Assembly: GCA_003523465.1 (NCBI GenBank)
Contig: DQAA01000104.1
Coordinates: 1-7,819 of the forward strand
DNA: 7,819 nucleotides
Direction: 5' to 3'
Origin: Pseudomonas sp.
Lineage (GTDB): Bacteria > Pseudomonadota > Gammaproteobacteria > Pseudomonadales > Pseudomonadaceae
The first letter of the stretch is position 1, and each line of letters begins with the position of its first letter. Positions 1-5,170 of this stretch are shown here, piece by piece. Made by a program: the position numbers and the translations under genes. Under the pieces are notes generated by a model that made no database searches, had not been told where the DNA came from, and was given only the letters and a program-made list of their open reading frames with translations.

Positions 1-302
1 TCGAAGAAGGGTTGCAGCAGTTCGACGCCGGCATGGCCGTCGCGCATGCGGCTGTCCAGCAGGAGGCTGTGCTCGGCGTCGAACTGGCCGCGCAGGTGGA
101 TCCGGCGATAGGCCGGGTCAGCCGGGTCATTCAGCAATTGGCCGGCTGCGAGCGGCGCCTCGGCTTCACGCTCGGCGTAGACGTTGAGCAGCGCGCGCTT
201 TTCATCGGCGCGACCGAGCTGCCAGAAACCCAGGCCGACCAGCACCGGCAGCAGCGCCAGCACCACCAGGGTCGGCACCAGGCCAGGGCGAAAGGCTCTC
301 AT
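1..302 (-). CDS. SURF1 family cytochrome c oxidase assembly protein (5' part, cut by left edge)
   Basis: Reading leftward from an ATG at 302, the frame is open for 100 codons to the window edge. The product starts MRAFRPGLVPTL, has one hydrophobic segment at about residues 8-26, then the family signature GFWQLGRADEKR and a stretch (AYRRIHLRGQFD) typical of the start of the SURF1 periplasmic domain. SURF1 proteins (about 230-250 residues, with a second transmembrane helix near the C-terminus) sit in the inner membrane and assist heme a insertion into subunit I of aa3 oxidases. That fits its place downstream of the cox operon on the same strand. The ribosome binding site is poor: only a G-run about 11 bases before the ATG, inside a GC palindrome. 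It may therefore be translated weakly or from a read-through transcript. The identification is secure; the missing C-terminal 60% cannot be assessed. Confidence 0.9.
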   Translation of the reverse strand, partial: MRAFRPGLVPTLVVLALLPVLVGLGFWQLGRADEKRALLNVYAEREAEAPLAAGQLLNDPADPAYRRIHLRGQFDAEHSLLLDSRMRDGHAGVELLQPFF

Positions 303-305
303 CGG

Positions 306-319
306 GCCCCCGCGGGGGC
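306..319. repeat. 14-bp perfect GC palindrome in the divergent SURF1/twin-TM spacer
   Basis: The sequence GCCCCCGCGGGGGC is perfectly self-complementary. It starts 4 bases upstream of the SURF1 ATG and ends 6 bases before the CTATACT box of the rightward gene. It therefore occupies the -35 position of that rightward promoter and covers the SURF1 translation initiation region. It could be a protein-binding site or an RNA hairpin masking SURF1 initiation. Chance in GC-rich DNA is also possible. Confidence 0.5.
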
Positions 320-324
320 TGTCG

Positions 325-331
325 CTATACT
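325..331 (+). promoter_or_regulatory. Sigma-S-like -10 element (CTATACT) for the twin-TM gene
   Basis: GCTATACT lies 32 bases upstream of the ATG at 363. It matches the CTATACT core recognised by RpoS-type holoenzyme and also serves sigma-70. No TTGACA-like hexamer is visible 16-18 bases upstream, where the GC palindrome sits; weak -35 elements are usual for RpoS promoters. The reverse complement (AGTATAG) could also act in a leftward SURF1 promoter. Confidence 0.45.
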
Positions 332-362
332 CGAATGCATCACGTCCCCCGGAGATGTCGCC

Positions 363-566
363 ATGCTCAAAGCCGCGATCGTTGTGATGTTGCTGGCTAC
401 CGTCGCCAGTCTGTTCAGCGGCCTGGTGTTCCTGGTCAAGGACGATGAAAACTCCACCCGCCTGCTCAAGGCCCTGACCGTTCGCGTCTGCCTGGCCGCC
501 GTGACCCTGGGCCTGATCACCTGGGGTTTCGTCAGCGGCCAGCTGGTGTCCCACGCGCCTTGGTAA
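363..566 (+). CDS. Small twin-transmembrane protein (DUF2909 type)
   Basis: This is a 67-residue protein with two hydrophobic helices, about residues 4-25 and 40-60. They are separated by a charged loop containing KDDENSTRLLKALTVR. Such two-helix proteins are known from the aa3 oxidase neighbourhood of Pseudomonas and relatives and are annotated as DUF2909/twin-transmembrane proteins of unknown function. Location suggests a small subunit or assembly factor of the oxidase, but this is inference. The start at 363 is chosen because GGAG (351-354) lies 8 bases upstream and the membrane segments begin directly after it; the in-frame upstream extension is only the antisense of SURF1. The gene lies on the strand opposite to coxC and SURF1. 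Its stop is 9 bases from the coxC stop, leaving no room for a terminator. Confidence 0.85.
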   Translation: MLKAAIVVMLLATVASLFSGLVFLVKDDENSTRLLKALTVRVCLAAVTLGLITWGFVSGQLVSHAPW

Positions 567-575
567 TCCCTCCCG

Positions 576-1460
576 TCACAGCACGTAGACGAAGATGAAC
601 AGCCCCACCCAGACCACATCGACGAAGTGCCAGTACCAGCTGGCCGCCTCGAAGCCGAAGTGCTTGTCCGCGTTGAAATGCCCCTTCAAGACCCGCATCA
701 GCATCACGAAGAGAATCAGGGTGCCCATGGTCACGTGGGCACCGTGGAAGCCCGTGAGCATGAAGAACGTCGCACCGTAGATCCCCGAGCCGAGGGTCAG
801 GCCGAGCTGGGTGTAGGCCTCGTGGTACTCGTAGGCCTGCAGGATGAGGAAGGCGATGCCCAGGGCCACGGTCAGCGCCAGCCAGAATTTCAGCGGGCCG
901 CGGTGGTTCTTGCGCAGCGCATGGTGGGCGATGGTGATGGTCACGCTGGAGCTGACCAGCAGGATGGTGTTGATCAGCGGCAGGTGCCACGGATCGATCA
1001 CTTCCCTGGGCGGCGGGAACAGCTTGGGATCCGGCGTATGCAGCAGCGGCCAGGTGAACTCGAAGTTGGGCCAGAGCATGTGCGCCACGCCCTTCGCCCC
1101 TTCGCCGCCGAGCCACGGCCCGGCCAGGTGTCGCACGTAGAACAGCGCGCCGAAGAAGGCGATGAAGAACATCACCTCGGAAAAGATGAACCACGACATC
1201 CCCCAGCGGAACGAGCGGTCCATCTGCGGGCTGTACAGGCCGGCGCGGCTCTCCTTGATTACCGCGCCGAACCAGCCGAACAGCATGTAGGCCAGGAACA
1301 GCGCGCCGACGAAGAAGATCAGCGGGCCGTGGGAGTCGCGCCCGGCCTTCATGTCGTTGAACCAGGTGCCAAGGCCGAACACCGTGATGAACATGCCGAT
1401 GGTGGCGATGATCGGCCACTTGCTCTGTGCCGGGACGTAGTAGTGATCGTGAGAGGCCAT
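576..1460 (-). CDS. coxC: Cytochrome c oxidase subunit III
   Basis: A 294-residue inner-membrane protein of the COX3 family with seven predicted helices. Visible family marks include FIFSEVMFF (around 91-99, with the conserved Glu95), ITIAHHALR (175-183), GFHGAHVTMGT (237-247) and the C-terminal SWYWHFVDVVWVGLFIFVYV. Subunit III has no metal centre; it stabilises subunit I and supports proton uptake through the D pathway. The protein is longer than the roughly 260-residue mitochondrial homologue. Most of the excess is a loop at about 111-157 that includes LLHTPDPKLFPPP; this expansion is familiar from proteobacterial homologues. It starts 12 bases after ctaG, and the ctaG stop is embedded in its TAAGGAG ribosome binding site, which points to coupled translation. 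It is the last gene of the coxB-ctaD-ctaG-coxC run and ends tail-to-tail with the small twin-TM gene. Confidence 0.96.
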   Translation of the reverse strand: MASHDHYYVPAQSKWPIIATIGMFITVFGLGTWFNDMKAGRDSHGPLIFFVGALFLAYMLFGWFGAVIKESRAGLYSPQMDRSFRWGMSWFIFSEVMFFIAFFGALFYVRHLAGPWLGGEGAKGVAHMLWPNFEFTWPLLHTPDPKLFPPPREVIDPWHLPLINTILLVSSSVTITIAHHALRKNHRGPLKFWLALTVALGIAFLILQAYEYHEAYTQLGLTLGSGIYGATFFMLTGFHGAHVTMGTLILFVMLMRVLKGHFNADKHFGFEAASWYWHFVDVVWVGLFIFVYVL

Positions 1461-1472
1461 GAATTGTTCTCC

Positions 1473-2042
1473 TTATCGGGCGCTCTGCGGATTCGGGTGG
1501 GTCACCTGGGCGACCGGCGGTTGGCGAGCGGTGATATCGAACAGCGTGTAGGCAAGGGTCAGGTGTTTCACATCCTTGGGCAGGTCGCGGTCGACGATGA
1601 AGCGCACCGGCATTTCGATGCGCTCACCCGGCTGCAGCACCTGCTGGCTGAAGCAGAAGCATTCGGTCTTGTGGAAATACGCCGCCGCCTCGGCCGGCGA
1701 AATGCTCGGGATGGCCTGGGCGGTCATGGGTTTGTCCGTCGGGTTGTGGGCGACGAAGATCATCTGGTTCACCGCCCCCGGATTGACGTCGATCTGGTCG
1801 GCGGTGGAATAGAAGTCCCAGACCATGTCGATGGCATTGGTGGAGAGGAACTGCACCTTCACCGAACGCGCCGGATCCACCACCTGGGTGCCTTCGTACT
1901 GGCCGCCGGTCTTGCCGTTGATGCCGAACGCGCGGCACATCACGTCGTAGATCGGCACCAGGGCGAAGCCGAAGGCGAACATCACCACCGCCAGCATCAG
2001 CAGGCGGGTGACCAGGCGCTTGATCGAGAGGCCCTCGCTCAT
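1473..2042 (-). CDS. ctaG: Cytochrome c oxidase assembly protein CtaG/Cox11 (CuB copper chaperone)
   Basis: A 189-residue Cox11-family protein. It has a short cytoplasmic N-terminus, one membrane helix (about 11-31), then LVPIYDVMCRAFGING with the conserved Cys36, and a periplasmic beta domain. The copper-binding motif CFCF is at 128-131, followed by QQ and PGE (138-140). Cox11 delivers copper to the CuB site of subunit I, which fits its position directly after ctaD. The chosen ATG at 2042 has AAGGAGGG (2051-2058) 8 bases upstream. An adjacent GTG at 2045 would add one residue and leave only 5 bases of spacing, so it is less likely. The ctaD stop codon overlaps this ribosome binding site (TAAAGGAGGG), so translation is probably coupled. 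Known as cox11 or ctaG; length is normal for the family. Confidence 0.95.
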   Translation of the reverse strand: MSEGLSIKRLVTRLLMLAVVMFAFGFALVPIYDVMCRAFGINGKTGGQYEGTQVVDPARSVKVQFLSTNAIDMVWDFYSTADQIDVNPGAVNQMIFVAHNPTDKPMTAQAIPSISPAEAAAYFHKTECFCFSQQVLQPGERIEMPVRFIVDRDLPKDVKHLTLAYTLFDITARQPPVAQVTHPNPQSAR

Positions 2043-2057
2043 CACCGCAGCCCTCCT

Positions 2058-3650
2058 TTATTTCACTTCCGGTGGCGTCTGGAAGGTGTGGTAGGGCGCC
2101 GGCGACGGAATCGTCCACTCCAGGCCATCGGCGCCATCCCACGGCTTGGCCGGCGCCGGCTCACCACCGCGAATGCACTTGATGACGATGAACAGGAACA
2201 GCAACTGGGTGGTCCCGAACATGAAGGCGCCGATGGAGCTGATCATGTTGAAGTCGGCGAATTGCAGGTTGTAGTCCGGAATCCGCCGCGGCATGCCGGC
2301 CAGCCCGACGAAGTGCATCGGGAAGAACGCCAGGTTCATGCCGACGAAGGACAGCCAGAAATGCAGCTTGCCGAGGGTTTCGTCGTACATGTGCCCGGTC
2401 CACTTGGGCAGCCAGTAGTAGGCCGAGGCGAAGATGCCGAAGATCGCGCCAGGCACCAGCACGTAGTGGAAGTGGGCGACCACGAAATAGGTGTCGTGGT
2501 ACTGGAAGTCCGCCGGGGCGATGGCCAGCATCAGCCCGGAGAACCCGCCGATGGTGAACAGGATGACGAAGGCGATGGCGAACAGCATCGGTGTCTCGAA
2601 GGTCAGCGAGCCTTCCCACATGGTGCTCACCCAGTTGAACACCTTCACCCCGGTGGGCACGGCGATCAGCATGGTGGCGTACATGAAGAACAGTTCGCCC
2701 ACCACCGGGATGCCGACCACGAACATGTGGTGGGCCCAGACGATGAACGAGAGGAAGGCGATCGCCCCGGTGGCGTAGACCATCGAGGTGTAGCCGAACA
2801 GCGGCTTGCGCGAGAACGCCGGGATGATCGAGCTGACCGCGCCGAACGCCGGCAGGATCATGATGTACACCTCGGGGTGCCCGAAGAACCAGAACACATG
2901 CTGGAACAGCACCGGGTCACCACCACCGGCGGCGCTGAAGAAGCTGGTGCCGAAGTGGATATCCATCAGCATCATGGTCACCACCCCGGCCAGCACCGGC
3001 ATCACCGCGATCAGCAGGAACGCGGTGATCAGCCAGGTCCAGACGAACAGCGGCATCTTCATCAGGGTCATGCCGGGGGCGCGCAGGTTGAGGATGGTGG
3101 CGATGACGTTGATCGCGCCCATGATCGAACTGATGCCCATCAGGTGGATGGCGAAGATAAAGAAGGTCACGCTTTCCGGCGCGTAGGTCGTCGAGAGCGG
3201 CGCATAGAAGGTCCAGCCGAAGTTCGGCCCGCCGCCGGGCATGAACAGGGTCGAGACCAGCAGCCCGAAGGCCGCCGGCAGCAGCCAGAAGCTGAAGTTG
3301 TTCATCCGCGGCAGGGCCATGTCCGGGGCGCCGATCATCAGCGGGATCATCCAGTTGGCCAGGCCGACGAAGGCCGGCATCACCGCACCAAAGACCATCA
3401 CCAGGCCGTGCATGGTGGTCATCTGGTTGAAGAACTCCGGCTGGACGATCTGCAGGCCGGGCTGGAACAGCTCGGCGCGGATCACCATGGCGAAGGAGCC
3501 GCCCAGCAGGAACGCGCAGAAGGCGAACCACAGGTACATCGAGCCGATGTCCTTGTGGTTGGTGGTCAGCACCCAGCGCATCAGGCCCTTGGCCGGGCCG
3601 TGGGCGTGGTCATGCCCGGCATGACCGTGGTCGTCGATCACTGTGCTCAT
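2058..3650 (-). CDS. ctaD: Cytochrome c oxidase subunit I (A1-type heme-copper oxidase)
   Basis: The 530-residue catalytic subunit of the aa3/caa3 oxidase in the inner membrane; it reduces O2 to water and pumps protons. Expected residues are present: His81 (heme a, MTTMHG), Asp110 in GAPDMALPRMNN (D channel), His258, Glu260 and Tyr262 in GHPEVY (CuB ligand, proton gate, cross-linked Tyr), His307 and His308 (CuB), Lys336 in VPTGVK (K channel), His393 (heme a3) and His395 (heme a) in AHFHY. This is the A1 subfamily signature. The ATG at 3650 is preceded by CAGGAG with 7 bases of spacing. An open extension up to 3758 overlaps coxB and has no family similarity. The first 20 residues contain a histidine-rich tail (DDHGHAGHDHAHG) ahead of the conserved core. 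It lies 22 bases after coxB. Also called coxA. Confidence 0.97.
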   Translation of the reverse strand: MSTVIDDHGHAGHDHAHGPAKGLMRWVLTTNHKDIGSMYLWFAFCAFLLGGSFAMVIRAELFQPGLQIVQPEFFNQMTTMHGLVMVFGAVMPAFVGLANWMIPLMIGAPDMALPRMNNFSFWLLPAAFGLLVSTLFMPGGGPNFGWTFYAPLSTTYAPESVTFFIFAIHLMGISSIMGAINVIATILNLRAPGMTLMKMPLFVWTWLITAFLLIAVMPVLAGVVTMMLMDIHFGTSFFSAAGGGDPVLFQHVFWFFGHPEVYIMILPAFGAVSSIIPAFSRKPLFGYTSMVYATGAIAFLSFIVWAHHMFVVGIPVVGELFFMYATMLIAVPTGVKVFNWVSTMWEGSLTFETPMLFAIAFVILFTIGGFSGLMLAIAPADFQYHDTYFVVAHFHYVLVPGAIFGIFASAYYWLPKWTGHMYDETLGKLHFWLSFVGMNLAFFPMHFVGLAGMPRRIPDYNLQFADFNMISSIGAFMFGTTQLLFLFIVIKCIRGGEPAPAKPWDGADGLEWTIPSPAPYHTFQTPPEVK

Positions 3651-3672
3651 GTCCTGTCTCCTGAAAACCGGC

Positions 3673-4800
3673 TCATTTGTTTTCCGCCTGTTTGATCGCC
3701 AGCACGTCTTTCGGCGTGACCATGTCGCCCTTGTTGTTGCCCCAGGCGTTGCGTTCATAGGTGACGACGGCGGCCAGATCGACTTCCGAGAGTTGCTTGC
3801 CGAACGCCGCCATGGCGGTGCCGGGCTTGCCGTGGAACACCAGGTTCAAGTGATCTTCTTTCGGGCCGGTGGCGATCTTCGAGCCCTTGAGCGCCGGGAA
3901 CATCGGCGGCAGGCCCTGGCCTTCGGCCTGGTGACAGGCAACGCAGGTGGTGTGGTAGACCTTGTCGCCACGCTCGACCAGCTCCTCCAGGGTCCATTCC
4001 TTGCTGGTCAGCTCCTTGAGCTTGGCCGCCTCGGCCTTGCGCTCGCCGAGCCAGGCCTCGTAGTCCTCCTTGGACTTGACCTCGACCACCACCGGCATGA
4101 AGCCGTGGTCCTTACCGCACAGCTCGGTGCACTGGCCGCGGTAGATGCCGGGCTTCTCGACCCGGGTCCAGGCCTCGTTGACGAAGCCGGGGATGGCGTC
4201 GCGCTTGACCGCAAAGGCCGGCACCCACCAGGAGTGGATCACGTCGGCGGCGGTCACCAGGAAGCGCACCTTGGCGCCCACCGGCAACACCAGCGGCTGG
4301 TCGACTTCGAGCAGGTAATGTTCGTCCTTGGGCGCCTTGCCGTGGATCTGGTCGGCGGGCGTTGCCAGGTTGCTGAAGAACTCGACGTCCTGGCCCAGGT
4401 ACTTGTAGTGCCATTTCCACTGGTAGCCGGTGACCTGGATATCCACGTCCGACTCGCTGGCGTCGTAGATGTCGATCAGGGTCTTGGTTGCCGGGATGGC
4501 CATGACCACGAGGATCAGGAAGGGCACCACGGTCCACATGATTTCCACCCAGGTGTGCTCGTGGAAATGCGCGGGCTGCTGCCCGGTGGAGCGGCGATGG
4601 ATGATCATCGACCAGAACATCGCACCGAATACCACGAGGCCTATCACCACGCAGATCCAGAAGATGGTCATGTGCAGGTCGAACACGGCGTTGCTGACTT
4701 CGGTCGCCCCCGGGGCCATGTTCACGGTCCAGGCGGCGTGCGCCGGAGCGATCAACGACCACAGCAGCAGCCCCATCCAGACATGTGGATGTCGCTTCAT
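3673..4800 (-). CDS. coxB: Cytochrome c oxidase subunit II with fused C-terminal cytochrome c domain (caa3 type)
   Basis: A 375-residue protein with a signal peptide ending near AHA (20-22), two membrane helices (about 41-66 and 84-104), the GYQWKWHYKY segment (125-134), and a CuA cupredoxin domain with all ligands: His189, Cys224, Glu226, Cys228, His232 and Met235 (GQCTELCGKDHGFM). A charged linker (about 243-275) leads to a class I cytochrome c domain with the heme motif CVACH (286-290) and a probable axial Met330 in GTAMAAFG. Subunit II accepts electrons from cytochrome c at CuA; the fused heme domain makes this a caa3-type enzyme, as in P. aeruginosa CoxB. The start has AAGGGGAA six bases upstream of ATG. 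It is the first gene of the operon, preceded by a leader of about 130 bases and a sigma-S-like promoter. P. aeruginosa aa3 expression is known to need RpoS under starvation. Confidence 0.97.
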   Translation of the reverse strand: MKRHPHVWMGLLLWSLIAPAHAAWTVNMAPGATEVSNAVFDLHMTIFWICVVIGLVVFGAMFWSMIIHRRSTGQQPAHFHEHTWVEIMWTVVPFLILVVMAIPATKTLIDIYDASESDVDIQVTGYQWKWHYKYLGQDVEFFSNLATPADQIHGKAPKDEHYLLEVDQPLVLPVGAKVRFLVTAADVIHSWWVPAFAVKRDAIPGFVNEAWTRVEKPGIYRGQCTELCGKDHGFMPVVVEVKSKEDYEAWLGERKAEAAKLKELTSKEWTLEELVERGDKVYHTTCVACHQAEGQGLPPMFPALKGSKIATGPKEDHLNLVFHGKPGTAMAAFGKQLSEVDLAAVVTYERNAWGNNKGDMVTPKDVLAIKQAENK

Positions 4801-4833
4801 TGCGGGTTCCCCTTATCGTTCTTGTTATCCCGG

Positions 4834-4914
4834 AGGCGGGGCCTACGGCAGGGGGCACGGCGTCAAGACTGCGGACTTCGACGGCGGCCCCCCGCTGCAC
4901 TGCAGGCGGGGCCT
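4834..4914 (-). promoter_or_regulatory. coxB 5' leader with two alternative GC-rich hairpins
   Basis: An 11-base repeat (plus strand AGGCGGGGCCT) occurs at 4834-4844 and 4904-4914. Between them, 4886-4895 (GGCCCCCCGC) is complementary to the core of either copy, allowing a two-base bulge. In the leftward transcript the order is copy A (4913-4906), shared arm (4895-4886), copy B (4843-4836). Pairing A-shared (10-base loop) and shared-B (42-base loop) are therefore mutually exclusive. Copy B lies about 20 bases before the coxB ribosome binding site. There is no U-tract, so it is not an ordinary terminator. A regulatory role is inference. Confidence 0.4.
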
Positions 4915-4940
4915 CATCAGCCAGATTTCACTCAAAGCGG

Positions 4941-4968
4941 AGTATAGACAGGGGTCGAGAGCGCGCAA
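4941..4968 (-). promoter_or_regulatory. Probable sigma-S-type promoter of the cox operon
   Basis: On the minus strand, TGTCTATACT (4950-4941) contains an exact CTATACT, the RpoS extended -10 core. A weak -35-like TTGCGC (4968-4963) lies 16 bases upstream. Predicted transcription would start near 4934, giving a leader of roughly 130 bases before coxB. The established RpoS dependence of the aa3 oxidase genes in P. aeruginosa supports the call. The -35 match is only to the TTG part. Confidence 0.6.
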
Positions 4969-5005
4969 CGACGCGGCGGAAAAGGGTCCCGGAGGCCTAA
5001 GCGAT

Positions 5006-5020
5006 CAGCGCGAAACGCTG
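5006..5020. other. Small perfect stem-loop between the divergent promoters
   Basis: CAGCG and CGCTG form a perfect five-base stem around a CGAAA loop. It lies upstream of both the leftward cox promoter and the rightward promoter candidate. No U-tract follows in either direction. It could be part of a binding site or be chance. Confidence 0.2.
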
Positions 5021-5052
5021 TAAGACATTGACTTATAAGGGTGATGGCACAG

Positions 5053-5061
5053 TGATATAAC
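5053..5061 (+). promoter_or_regulatory. Candidate extended -10 promoter for the unknown gene at 5171
   Basis: TGATATAAC matches an extended -10 (TGN followed by TATAAC, five of six to TATAAT). No -35 hexamer is correctly spaced: TTGACT at 5028-5033 is 22 bases upstream of TATAAC, which is too far. Extended -10 promoters can work without a -35. Transcription would start near 5068, leaving about 100 bases of leader. Confidence 0.35.
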
Positions 5062-5127
5062 GCAAGCGGGTAAAACGACATAAGCGTTATGAGAAATAGG
5101 TCTTAGCCGATAACAAAATAGGACTAA
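5057..5127. repeat. Inverted and direct repeats upstream of the unknown gene (operator candidates)
   Basis: ATAACGC (5057-5063) and GCGTTAT (5084-5090) are perfect inverted seven-base arms with 20 bases between them; the left arm overlaps the candidate -10. A nested CATAA-GCG-TTATG lies at 5079-5091. A direct repeat follows: AAATAGGTCTTA (5094-5105) and AAATAGGACTAA (5116-5127), 10 of 12 identical and offset by 22 bases, about two helical turns. This is an AT-rich block in otherwise GC-rich DNA. A binding site for a regulator is plausible but unproven. Confidence 0.35.
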
Positions 5128-5170
5128 TTTAGTGGTTTCCGTTTTGTCACTGGCTGTCCCTGGAGTTGTC

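Noticed and set aside
111..300. Possible frameshift or break in the SURF1 fragment
   Set aside because: The leftward frame is uninterrupted for all 100 codons and keeps the expected family motifs.
12..362. In-frame upstream extension of the twin-TM gene
   Set aside because: It is antisense to SURF1 and has no membrane-protein character; the ATG at 363 has its own GGAG and begins directly before the first helix.
627..3695. A 1022-codon open frame on the plus strand
   Set aside because: It is antisense to ctaD, ctaG and coxC, rich in His, Gln, Arg and Gly, without recognisable domains. It is the usual by-product of GC-rich third-position bias.
3651..3758. 36-residue N-terminal extension of ctaD
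   Set aside because: It overlaps the coxB 3' end, is Arg-rich and lacks a ribosome binding site; the ATG at 3650 has CAGGAG 7 bases upstream.
4886..4913. Hairpin read as a factor-independent terminator
   Set aside because: No T-tract follows on either strand, and it lies inside the predicted coxB leader.
3643..4947. A 434-codon open frame on the plus strand opposite coxB
   Set aside because: It mirrors the coxB coding frame, has low-complexity composition and no family marks, while the minus strand shows complete CuA and heme motifs.
5028..5033. TTGACT as a -35 for the unknown gene
   Set aside because: The only good -10 (TATAAC at 5056-5061) is 22 bases away, outside the 16-18 base range.
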